NCBI GenBank assembly: GCA_009760885.1
Contig: CM019718.1
Span: forward strand, 31,562,530-31,626,529
Length of the DNA stretch: 64,000 bases
DNA from: Achatina immaculata
Taxonomy: Eukaryota; Mollusca; Gastropoda; Stylommatophora; Achatinidae
Direction of reading: 5' to 3'
Part shown: piece after piece, positions 1 through 11,700 of the stretch
Layout: each line of letters opens with the position of its first letter
Numbering within the stretch: the stretch's first letter is position 1
The notes under the pieces: generated by a model
Seen by the model: the letters and a program-made list of their open reading frames with translations, nothing else
Database searches by the model: none
What the model was told of the DNA's origin: nothing
Program-made: the position numbers and the translations under genes

Positions 1-980
1 TGGAAAGGATCAGGACACTTCAAGAGTGAGAATGATAATATCTTTATATACTCTGGTGGAGAATTAGGAGGAAAGAATGGAGTGGCTTTTTACTTGGACA
101 AATCAACATCGAAAGCATTACTAGGTTACAATCCAGTAAGTAATAGAATCCTCACTATCATATTTAAGGGCACTCCTAGAAATGTAACAATCATCCAGAT
201 ATATGCACCTACATCACCAGCAGAAGCTGGGGAAGTAGAAGACTTTTATAACACACTGCAAACAACGATAGACCAGGTACAGAAAAAAGATAGTGTATTA
301 ATAATGGGTGATTTTAATGCAAAGATTGGTACAGAAAGAGCAGAAGATGACGAACATGTTGAAGTGAAATTTAGCATAGGACATAGAAATGAGGCAGGTG
401 ACAATCTAATGGCTTTTTGCATGGAAAATCAGCTAATGATTGCTAACACACTTTTTAAACAACATCCAAGAAGGCTTTACACATGGACATCACCTGATGG
501 GAAAACTAAGAATCAGATTACACTTTAGTGCAAAGAAGGTGGAGATCAAGTATAACATCGGCAAAAACTTTACCAGGTGCTGACTGTGACACAGACCATG
601 AGCTATTAATAGCAGACATGAAGATAAAGAAAAAAAAGACAGTTACGGGATCAAGACCACTCTACTTTGATCTTACAAAAATACCAGAACAATACGGTAT
701 AGAAATGAAGAACCGTTTTGAAATCCTGGTGGCTGTACAGGGGGAGATGACACCAGATGATTTGGTTACACGGGCTAGAGATATCTTAATAACAACAGCT
801 AAAAACATGGTTCCAGTAAAGAAAACACAAAAGAATGGATGAATTACAGCAGGTACACTAGAACTGATAAAACAACGTAGAGAAATGAAGACACAATGGA
901 AAGTGACAAACAACAACAAAAAGAAATATAAATCTTTAACAAAAGAAGTATGAAGAATCATAAGAAAAAGACAAAAAACA
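1..980 (+). mobile_element. LINE fragment: endonuclease domain (RTE / craniofacial-development-protein-2-like), left edge cut
   Basis: Frame 1 is open from base 1 to about 526 and encodes an endonuclease/exonuclease/phosphatase-type domain of a non-LTR retrotransposon, with IIQIYAPTS and the metal-binding MGDFNAKIG motif. A small indel near 515 moves the frame, and the domain continues in frame 3 (TDHELLIADMKI) to a stop at 840. Degenerate LINE linker sequence (LELIKQRREMKTQW) continues to about 980, where a minisatellite begins; the reverse transcriptase part is absent. The enzyme normally nicks target DNA to prime reverse transcription. The frameshift and truncation make this a dead copy. 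The 5' part lies outside the window. Confidence 0.88.
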
Positions 981-1040
981 TTGTATGGTGGATTGTGCTG
1001 TTTAATCATGGCTTCCTGTACCGATGTTTGCTTCTGTGTT

Positions 1041-1231
1041 TTGGCATCACTGCATAAGACAAAGTGTTGTGGTTGTGTTTTGGCATCACTGCATAAGACA
1101 AAGTGTTGTGGTTGTGTTTTGGCATCACTGCATGAGACAAAGTGTTGTGGTTGTGTTTTGGCATCACTGCATGAGACAAAGTGTTGTGGTTGTGTTTTGG
1201 CATCACTGCATGAGACAAAGTGTTGTGGTTG
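1041..1231. repeat. 39-bp minisatellite, 5 copies
   Basis: The unit begins TTGGCATCACTGCATRAGAC and recurs at 1041, 1080, 1119, 1158 and 1197 with one or two substitutions. The period is a multiple of 3, so several frames on both strands stay open; these are artefacts, not genes. Confidence 0.95.
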
Positions 1232-1239
1232 TTTGCTAG

Positions 1240-3125
1240 TAGATCTGGCAAGTCTGTCTCCTTCTTGCTTCCTAGTGGGAGTAGAAACAGATGTCACTTG
1301 TGCATCATCTCCCTGTTAGCAAACTTATTTTGGTCACTGTTGCTACAGTGAAGATTCTATAGCTTCAGGTTAGCATTTTCTTTATATTCCCTGAGAGCAG
1401 ACTTGCATGAGAAAACAGGCCCCACCACTTCACACTGTAACAGTACAGGATCAGCTAGTAGTGGTTGTTAAGATTCTCCTTTGAAAAGGACAGTTCCTCA
1501 GATTTTTAGTTTTGAGTGTAGAAATATCTGTAAGAAGCAATGTCCTTCACCACCTCGCCATGTAAGAGGTTGTCCCATGGTGACATCAAGTAGCCCAGAT
1601 GCCATATAATTGTAAAACTTCATTAGTCCTTTCACATACTTCCACTCTGGCAACATCCACAACAAATGGCTTTCATTAATAAATCTGATTTCTCCTGTAG
1701 TGCCCAGAGCTAGGTGGTTGTTGATTTATGTTTGTAACACAACTGTGAGGTGACATGTTCAGTTGATTTTTATCTACACAATTCACAGTCCTGTATGAAC
1801 TCTACCTTCATAGTTCCTGGGTTATGTAATGTTACACAGAGAATATCAGTGTAATATAAATGAGGCTGCTAGATGAATCACAGAGACCAAAGTCTTCAAT
1901 AAGTCAGCAATTTCAGACATCAGCATAGAGAAGAAAAACAAAACACATTATTAGTGGTAGCAAAATGATTTGCCTTTAGAGGTACACAAATATTCATTTG
2001 TAACAGGACAAGAGAATAATCACTAATAAGAGAGGCTGTAGAATCACATCAGCCTGTTAGCTACAAGCACTGCTTGGATTTAAGGTCTTCATCAGCTACA
2101 GCTTGCTGAGTTAGCAAAGGCATCTCAGAATCTGACAACCCTTGAGGAAGTCTAGAAACCAGAATGTGTATCCCAGACAGCCATTCCTCTTATACAAACT
2201 CAAACAATACAAGAGAGTGTAGACACTTTGGCTTCTTAACTTACTGGTCAATTGTTCACACAAAGATAATGGACAAAATGACATCATGATGATGATAAAA
2301 CAATGATCATATAAACATCCATGAAATGAAACTGGTGCAAATAAAATTGTAAACACATGAGTCATGCCTTCATCACAATGGTTTATACATCTGAATACTG
2401 TACAATGTCTCATACCAACATTCTCAAATTTAATTACAAAACAGTACACTCAAATCAAATAACTGCGGCAGAAACAAGCTCTGGGTTCCGCCTATCAGTC
2501 AGCTTTATCTGCCCACCATGGAAGAAGAAACTAAATCTTTGCTATGATTTTTAACAAGTACAATTCAAATGTAAAATTCTGATTCAGCCAACATTTTGTT
2601 AGTTTATCAGCCGGCCTTAGCTTCCTGGTCGCAACCATGGCCGAGAAAAGAAACTCTTATTAAGATGTCCATTTTTTTTTTAAACTGCTGTTTCTTGAAC
2701 TGCTTAAAAACAGAAATATTCTCAGCTGATCGAAACTTTGAAGGTTCAGAAAACAAGATGAAATATGCACAAAAAAATTTTAAAAACATCATATATAAAC
2801 TTTGTCTGCAACTTTAAAACACAAAAATGGTAATATTGCACATGAATAAATAATGACAAGTATTAACAAAATTCATACAACAAACTGTAATACTCCCGAG
2901 TATGGCCAGATTTAGATGCAAATTCAAGGTTAAAAAAAAAAACAAACTCATTTTTTACTATCTTTCATGTACATAAGCCATTTAATACATTTTCTTCTGG
3001 CCAACACTGGACATAGAAAAGTCCTGTTCTTCCTGTTGCCATATAGTGAAGAATATACTGAGCAAGAAACTGAAGCACTCATGAACCTTCCCATGATGCA
3101 GTGATGGTGATTATGATTAATTTAT
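1240..3125. other. AT-rich stretch without recognisable gene
   Basis: No ORF with family resemblance, no splice-bounded coding segment and no clear repeat end was recognised. It lies downstream of RALGAPB (minus strand), so it is intergenic or distal 3' flank. Confidence 0.5.
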
Positions 3126-3128
3126 AAA

Positions 3129-3735
3129 AGCTTGCATGTATGTTCTCCAATCATTCTTACATCACAGAAGCTTGCATGTATGTTCTTCAATCATTCTTAC
3201 ATCACAGAAGCTTGCATGTATGTTCTCCAATCATTCTTATGCCACAGAAGCTTGCATGTATGTTCTCCAATCATTCTTACGCCACAGAAGCTTGCATGTA
3301 TGTTCTCCAATTATTCTTATGCCACAGAAGCTTGCACGTATGTTCTCCAATCATTCTTACATCACAGAAGCTTGCATGTATATTTTCCAATCATTCTTAC
3401 TCCACAGAAGCTTGCATGTATGTTCTCCAATCATTCTTACACCACAGAAGCTTGCATGTATGTTCTCCAAACATTCTTACATCACAGAAGCTTGCATGTA
3501 TGATCTCCAATCATTCTTACATTACAGAAGCTTGCATTATGTTCTCCAATCATTCTTACATCACAGAAGCTTGTACATATGTTCACCAATCACTCTTACA
3601 TCACAGAAACCTGCACGTATGTTCTCCAAGCATTCTTACTTTACTGAAGGTTGCAGGTATGTTCTCTAAGTATTCTTACTTTACAAAAGGTTGCAGGTAT
3701 GTTCTCCAAGCATTCTTACTTTACAGATGCTAAAT
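3129..3735. repeat. 40-bp minisatellite, about 15 copies
   Basis: The unit contains AAGCTTGCATGTATGTTCTC and recurs every 40 bases from 3131 (HindIII site in most copies). The last three copies are degenerate. Because 40 is not a multiple of 3, the same peptide series appears in three overlapping plus-strand frames, which marks them as non-coding. From 3736 to about 4465 I see only AT-rich sequence without features. Confidence 0.95.
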
Positions 3736-4469
3736 GTCTGCACTGGAAATGCTTTTAATAAAATGTATTTACTTTCACCAACAAAAGCCAGTTCTGCATG
3801 TTTCAACTGACAAAAAAAGCCACCTGTACTTTTATCATAGTTCTCATTGATATAGTCTACTTACAGCTGTCACTGACATAATCCAATTTTCACTGATATA
3901 ACCTTATACTTTCTAGTTGTCCTGGCACAGCCTAGCAAGTGCAACCCTGCTTTCAACTAACATTTCTACATACACATAGCTTTGCCTAAAGCATCAATTT
4001 TCTAAAGACCTTTCATTTCCTTTAGCAAAGTGATACAATGTTGTTTCTAGTTTATGATCTAAATTATATCTGACAGATTTTTGTTGTTGTCGTCTCCAAC
4101 TATCTTTTATCCCCAGATGATATAAATTTCTCTCTATGTTCATTCTTTTACATTATTTTTAACTACTGGTTTTCGTTCTAAACAATCATCACAGTAAATA
4201 CTGAACTGCTGGATCTACTAAACATGAAACCAGCCTTAACAATGAGAGAAAGACTGGCATTCCTGTGCTACACACAGCCTTTCTCTATATCTGTGATACT
4301 TGGACAATAAACAGATGATACTTATACTGGAGGCAGCAGAGATGTGGTTTTACAGAAAACACAAAACATACCCTAGACAACCAGAAAAATCAATTTTGCA
4401 AAGAAAAATGAAGAACAACAAAAACTAGTTGAAATCAACTAAAAAAGGGAAATAACTCTAAAACTACTC

Positions 4470-4745
4470 ATTTAATCATACCTAGGAAATGGAGGTGGAT
4501 TGGCCACACTTTGAGGAAACCAGACACCATCATAGCAAGACAGGCACTGACATGGAACTCTCAAGGAAAGAGAAAATGAGGGAAGACGTAGACTTACTTG
4601 GAGAAGAGAAATTATGACAGTGCTCAGAGACAAGGGATACACATGGAAGGAAGCAGAGAATAATTCCAAGAACAGGGATGACTGGAGAGCCTTTATCCAT
4701 GGCCTGTGCTCTCAAGGGAGTGAAAGGTGATGATGATGATACTCA
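4470..4745 (+). mobile_element. LINE 3' end fragment with GAT tail
   Basis: Conceptual translation gives the typical C-terminus of RTE/CFDP2-like LINEs: [12 protein letters not shown], then [23 protein letters not shown] and DDWRAFIHGLCS. It is followed by a short (GAT)n tail near 4728-4740, the kind of simple-repeat 3' end these LINEs leave. It is strongly 5'-truncated. Confidence 0.8.
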
Positions 4746-4840
4746 TAGGTTCACTCCCCTCCTTCAGGTCCTGCAAACTCTCCAGCTGTGACAAGAGATG
4801 ATACTGTCCTATGACTAAACCTGGCCTAGGAACTGCTCTT

Positions 4841-4865
4841 TTTATTCCTTTTTCCTTTCTTTATT
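4841..4865 (-). promoter_or_regulatory. Candidate polyadenylation signals for RALGAPB
   Basis: Two AATAAA hexamers on the minus strand (4865-4860 and 4846-4841) lie about 750 bases past the RALGAPB stop codon. I saw no other minus-strand AATAAA between the stop and 3000. The position suits a 3' UTR of about 0.75 kb at 4840-5609. Cleavage there is inferred. Confidence 0.3.
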
Positions 4866-5473
4866 TCGGGCAGGGACTGGAAAGAGGGCCATTACCTGGA
4901 TGCTTATATTGCCTAATACATTTAGTTATCTTGTCATCTCATTACAATTCTACTACAATCATCACGTGGTCTACCACAATACCAGCTCAAACAATTCCTT
5001 ACATCAGGGTTTCCTCCCTTGGGGGCTGCACTGAATTCTGGGAGCTCTTACATAAATAACATTTTGATATAGGGCTGGAGGAAGTCACTTAGAAAAATTT
5101 AATGCCAAAAAAAAAACTACGGAAGGGGAAGAGATAGAAGAAATGGATGAAAAATATTACCTTAAATAATTAAGCATAAATAAAATGGACCAAAATAAAA
5201 ATGACAAACTGATTTACTCGAGCTGAAAAGCTGATCTGAAAAGAATTTTGTGGATCTTAAAGTTGAACCAAAGAAGCTCTTTGGTGAATGGAATCACAGA
5301 AAGCTTTCCAAAGTGAAAAGAAGTAACAGATGTCAGTTTCTGTGCGGTTAAAACAGCAACATGGAATGATATATCCGAGTTTATAATTTCTAAGTTTTCA
5401 TTTTTCCCACCAGAAGAAAAACCATTCTGGCTTGTTCATGGCTGATGTAACTGTTCTGATGCAAGATTTCCAC

Positions 5474-5616
5474 AAAATGTCTTATTTTAATGTTCTAAAC
5501 CTTCAAAATGTCTTATCCTGGAGTGTATTAAACCCCCTAAAATGTCTTATTTTGTGTGTAAACTTTCCAAAATGTCTTATTTTGGAGTGTATAAACCCCA
5601 CAAAATGTCTTATTTT
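5474..5616. repeat. 30-34-bp degenerate minisatellite overlapping the RALGAPB stop codon
   Basis: The core AAAATGTCTTATTTTGG recurs at 5474, 5505, 5539, 5569 and 5602 (spacing 30-34). The exon-proximal copy contains TTA at 5610-5612, which is the TAA stop of RALGAPB on the minus strand. The last codons of the protein are therefore repeat-derived. Confidence 0.85.
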
Positions 5617-5727
5617 GGTGTATCCTGAAATAACGAAGTATAAAACTCAGCTGGGGTCATAGCGCACTTGTACTTGCTGACCATTTCTTGTATCTTCAGT
5701 TTTCGCCTCACATGTGGAGGCTGGTAT
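5610..5727 (-). CDS. RALGAPB: RALGAPB last coding exon
   Basis: Acceptor CACCAG precedes 5727. The exon begins with the third base of a Ser codon and encodes [19 protein letters not shown], then FYTSLFQ, matching the conserved C-terminus. It ends DTPK and TAA at 5612-5610. The last residues differ from vertebrates because they fall in the minisatellite at 5474-5616. Confidence 0.93.
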
Positions 5728-8700
5728 CTGGTGACGAGAGAGAGAGAGCAGGCAGGTTAGTTGTCATTAAAGCTGTGCACACAGCGATGTGTGGTATCTA
5801 ACATACATTTATTCTGAATGTGTCTGCTTATGTGTTAACTGTATGTCTGCATAAACCATTTTATTTTGTAATGTGAACAATAAAGACTGTGAACTGTTTT
5901 ATTACACAAATATTTTCAAGCCTTCTTAATGACCCTGTTGTTAATTTCAGTACCTGACAAAGTGGTACCTGGGGAGAAGGAGGGGGGAAGAGCACTTTGG
6001 CTTGCCTCTGAATTGTTCTTGTTCTTGTAACATCACAAGGTGGTATGAACATGTGCTGGTTCACTGGATTACTGTGCTTACAGACTTACAGACAGCAAGT
6101 GCACATTGAGAAAAAAAAAAGATGTCCCATAAAAGTGTGTCCCATGCATGGCTCTGGGTCTTCATATGGGTTCTCAGCTAGTGAGAAGAACTAAAACAAC
6201 ACATAATGCCATACTTGTTCACAGACACAACATCCTAGTCTTGTCACACGAAACAGGATACTTCCTTCTCCTGAGACACATTACATCTTATGGCTGATCC
6301 CAAGCCAGAGAAAGGAAGTGGGGCTTGGCTGCATGTGAATGCATCTTGCATCACCGGAAGCAATGGGTTTTGTCTGCTTGTCTTGAAGGCCAACAGGACA
6401 AGTTAGACACCAGGCACTGCCTAGATGATAGTCTGTGGCTATAAAATGTCATGCTCCTTGTTCTGAAGCTTAGAGGCTGGGTGCCATGCCAAAGCTCCAC
6501 CTAACTCCACCTAATGGTGTGGAGGGGCAGACTGGCTTTTATTTCAGGCTAACCAACATGGCTGATATCAATATGCCCCTTTGTGGTAGTGGAGCTTGCT
6601 AAGAAGCCTAGTTTGGGTCTCATTAAGTAACTGTGGCCTACTTCTAATCCACACCTGGTTGTAAAGAAACACTCATAATTCCACAGACAACCAACAAATG
6701 AATGTCCTAACAGCCCACCTTCACTTTTGATACAACAGTCTTGCATTACTTTTTTTTCCCTTAAAACATAAACAAGCTGTGATGGCATCAGAAAATTCTA
6801 AACTTACTTCCATCTACTTGCATAAAAACTTACGATTCACTCTCCAGTCTCCGCCGCCTACAGATATTGATAGCCGTCTGTCTGACCATAGATCCCAGAG
6901 TGCGACGACTCACAACCATCCCATCAACTAAAGGAATGGCCATGGACATTCTAGAAATAAACAGAACAAGACGTTATCACCTATTTCCACCCTCACCACA
7001 TCACAACCATTTTCTCACAAAATGTGATGGCTTACTTGTGTGTCTCTCATCTCCTCACTGCTATAGCTTAAAGATGCTGAGCAGATCATGTTCAGCTTTC
7101 AGGTCAAGGAAAATACGGGCACTAACTCTATATCCCATGACAGAACAGACCATGTACAGCTATCAGGTCAAGGAAAATATGGGCACCAATTCTATATCCA
7201 ATGACAGAACTATACAGCTGAGCTTTTTTTTTTTTTAAACTGAGGTTACACTCCTAAAGGATAATGTTGTACCACCTTCTTACCTTCATGTCTTCAACAC
7301 ATAGGCATGAACCAGCCTGAAGATTTTTGAACACCTATTTTTTTTTTCTTCTTTAGTTCCTCATTCTTGTCACAGTGCATAGCTGCCATTCTTCTCTTGT
7401 TAATGATGCTGTATGGGTAGTGACTTATGGTGACTACTTGGAAGGTCTGGAGTGAAAAAAAAAAGCTTTCTTGACAGGCTTCATCACCTTGGAAACCATG
7501 ACCAGCTCTTCCTAGCTGACTGAAGTGGCACAGGAGCTTGTTACCAGGAGTACAGTAATGTTTGCTCCTGTATTTTAAAATGGTCTATTTTCAGTCTAAA
7601 TATGATCCCTTCATCCCCTATTTGTGAATAGGATGCTTCCATTATATAATACCTATATTATATTTTATAATAAATTATTAAAGTTTTCAGAAAGCAAATT
7701 TAACAAATTGTGACCCTGGAAAGACAGAAGAAAGCTGAATGAAAGCAGAATGTTATTGGTGGTTTTCTCTTGAAAATGATGATAAATGGTATTTTTGAAT
7801 ATCAGCCTTCAGAACACAAACTAATGACAGGTCACTGCATGAAAAGGTAAAAGGTATAAGTTTATATTTAGGGAACACTCCTCTCTACAGGGTGTCCCAA
7901 AAGTCTCCATAGAGAAATTTAACAGTTTTAAGAAAACTATCTTAGTTATGGAACATTCTCAACATGATTTACACTTCTTTCTAAACTCATATGGACATAT
8001 CTCTCTCTCACTCAAAGTGCACTCAAGTTACATATTTAGATTATATGCACAAAAGTGCACTCTGAATGTGCTCCACTAGGAATTTATGGAGGTTTTTGGG
8101 TTACCCTGTGGATATGAGTGTGTCCTATGCTGCCTTTTTTTTTTTTTTTTTTTGGTAAATATTAAATTTATGCCTTTTACCTTTTCATACAATGACCTGT
8201 CATTAGTTTGTGTTCTGTATGCTGATTTTCAAGAACACCATTCATCATCAGTTTCATGAGAAACCCATTAATGATGTTTTGCTTTTGCTCAATTTACATC
8301 CGTCTTTCCAGAGTCACAATTTGTTAAATTTATTTTCTGAAAACTTTTATTTAAAAAAAAAAAAAATGTCATTAAAATTTTAATTTTATTCTGACTCTAC
8401 TTTTAACCAGAAAAGAAACATATCTTTAATCTTCAGAACCTGCTCATGAGATGCATCCTGCTTGAAGTTCAACAGCATTCATCATAGGTGCTAATTTTCC
8501 AGTTTCTCTACTCTCGTGAATGCATTATGCCACTAATTTTTCAATCTTTTGATGTAAGCTTGGATCTACAACTATGCGTACCATGCATATACATCTATGC
8601 ATATATAACTATGCATACCCCCCCTCCACAACAGAGTGATACCTACTTGCTCTGTGTTTTCTCATACTCAGTCATGTGTATTCGGAACAAACCATTCTGT

Positions 8701-11700
8701 AGAGCATGTATGTAGATAACATAGACATCTTTTTCCGACACTCTCGGGCCTGAGGATGAGCCAGTCTGGTCTTGCCCAGTGCTGGTCACTTTTAGGAGCT
8801 CAACTGACAAAAATAGAAACCAAAGAGAAAAAAACAATGACTACATTGCTAAATACATGGATATAACAACTATACATTCATATCAACACAGATACAACCA
8901 ACTGCACATTCACCCTAAAATGTAAATAACCAGAAATACATTCAAACATGTAAAGAACCAGCTATGGACTTCACATTAACACCAAACACAGATATAAATA
9001 ACTATACATTCATATCAACATAAAGGTAACAGCTGAAACGACATACCGATGGGAAAGTTATCATGATCTTCAAAACTCTCCAACCAAACGACTAAAACTT
9101 TTGTATCTGGACCCATCATGGAAGCTGGTTGTCTGCCTGGCCTCCGATACCTGAGCCCGGAAACAGTGACGGGGATTTCTGCTGGTGACCCTGGAGACTC
9201 CTGCTTCTCCTGTTGCCTTCCTCTCTCTGCCTCCAGCAAGAGGGTGGTTGGTTTTGATGCTGCTTGTGCATCTTGGCTGTTGGTGTATGGTCCACCTCGG
9301 AACATTGGCGGCGATTTGTCTGGTGAGATGGGTTTAAGTGAAAAAGACACATCATACTGTGTGGGGAGTGTAAATGGGATGGTAATTAATCATTTATCCT
9401 AGGATCTGAAACAGTGTTTAATAATATATCTAAGCATTTAACATGGTAATGAATGATTTCTATCATAATTTAACATACTGATCAATAATTTACATAACAA
9501 TTTAACAGGATAATTTATGCTTCATATTAGGATTTAACATATTAATTAATAATTTATATAGTGATATAACAGGGTAGTTTATGAGTTAATTATGATTTAA
9601 CATGATGACTGTTGTTAACTTTCACAGCAGTTTAAAATTGCAAACTCAAATTTAAGGAACAAAACCATATAAAATCATAAATTTGATCTGAAATTCTTTT
9701 ACAAATTCAAATAGATGGCTAATGGTGGGAATAAGTTTAAGTTTTTACACATAAATTTAAACATTAATCACATTTGTCAGTAGCAGTAGTCAAAAGCTAT
9801 GCTGATAAAAAAAAACTTTCAAGTCTGTACAAACAGAATCATGGTTTAATTGGCAACCTACTCTCAAGTCCTGACTCTGATGTGCTCATGGACCGCAAGC
9901 GAAAAGTTTCAGGAGAAGGTACAACTAAAGCTAGCTCTGACAACACGTCAGCCCAGTACAGCACTTGCTGTCTTCCATCGTACAGGCTGCCTCCAGTCCC
10001 AGCTTGGTACTCATCTTCTGTAGCAGATAAAATAGCTCATTAAAACTAAAGAATTGAAATGGACGACAGACAAAAAAATTTCATTTTGTTGACAGGAACA
10101 GAAGACCAACTTTTGATGGGTAAATGATTCTGACTGGCTGATAGGTAAATGATTCTGACTGGCTGATAGGTAAATAGTTCTGACTGCCTGATAGGTAAAT
10201 AATTCTGACTACCTGATAGGTAAATAATTCTGACTGCCTGATAGGTAAATAGTTCTGACTGGCTGATAGGTAAATAGTTCTGACTGGCTGATAGGTAAAT
10301 AGTTCCGACTGGCTGATAGGTAAATAGTTCCGACTGGCTGATAGGTAAATAGTTCCGACTGGCTGATAGGTAAATAGTTCCGACTGGCTGATAGGTAAAT
10401 AGTTCTGACTGGCTGATAGGTAAATAGTTCTGACTGGCTGATAGGTAAATAATTCTGACTGCCTGATAGGTAAATAATTCTGACTGCCTGATAGGTAAAT
10501 AGTTCTGACTGCCTGATAGGTAAATAGTTCTGACTGGCTGATAGGTAAATAGTTCTGACTGGCTGATAGGTAAATAGTTCTGACTGGCTGATAGGTAAAT
10601 AGTTCTGACTGGCTGATAGGTAAATAGTTCTGACTGGCTGATAGGTAAACAGTTCTGACTGGCTGATAGGTAAATAATTCTGACTGGCTGATAGGTAAAT
10701 GATTCTGACTGGACGGCTGAAAAATGATTCTGATTGGCTGATTGGTAAATGATTCTGACTGGATGACAGGTAAATTATTCTGACTGATTATTAAGTAAAG
10801 GATGCTGATTACTTCCAAAAATCATTTTCTCATTATCTGATACTGACACCAAACATCTTCAACGTTTGAAGCATTATTTGTTACGATAAAAATGTACACC
10901 GAACCCAATACTTCTCACAGTAGAGCTCAGTTAACTGAGGTAAAGGAGAAAGAAATTCCTCCAGGACAAAAAAATTCTTACATTAATGGCTGCGCAATAT
11001 CAGACTGCTGCCAGTTGGTGGCTGCATTTTCAACCTCTTTCGTATTACAACCAATCTGAGATCATTGTTCAATATGTTGCAGATTACAACCAAAGAAAAG
11101 AAAACAATAAACTTACCAACAACAGCATTTTTAACACAATAACCAATCAATCACACCATGTTTAAAATAATAACCAATCAATGACAGAATTTTTCCCAAT
11201 AAATAAAAAGATCCAAACAATAGCACGCATTTCTAAACTTCTTGTGGTCATCTCTCACCATCCATGTCATCTGGTTCTGTGATCTTCCAAGAGGTTGTCA
11301 CATGGCCTGTCCAACCAGCATGCTTTCTCACATCTACCGGCCAGCCAAGAGAATGAAGGAACTCCACAAACTGAGGCTGGACATTGTTGTACGAGGTCTG
11401 CATTTGGAAAAAAAACAAAAGGAATAAAACATTCTTAATTCTTATGAAGGTTCTCAGCTTCAACAAAAGCCTGAAAACTGGCCATTAACAGCTTTTTAAA
11501 CTGATTCCCTATTTCTTTCTGTTACCAATTCATTATCTTTTGTGTTACTGAATCATTTTTTGGTTACCAAATCATTATTTTTTTTAATTACAAACTTTAA
11601 TGGTAAAACAATAATGAACAAATGAAACAAAATAGACAATAAAATTATAAACAGTTTGGCTTTTAAAGCTTAGTTTCAATTAAAAGTTGAAATAATAAAA

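Noticed and set aside
3132..3733. Three overlapping plus ORFs of 123-197 codons (HSYITEACMYVLQ)
   Set aside because: They arise from the 40-bp minisatellite read in three frames; no start context or homology.
10081..10818. 245-codon minus-strand ORF with [14 protein letters not shown] repeats
   Set aside because: It is entirely the 25-bp minisatellite, lies in a RALGAPB intron, and stays open only because the unit lacks stops in the three frames it cycles through.
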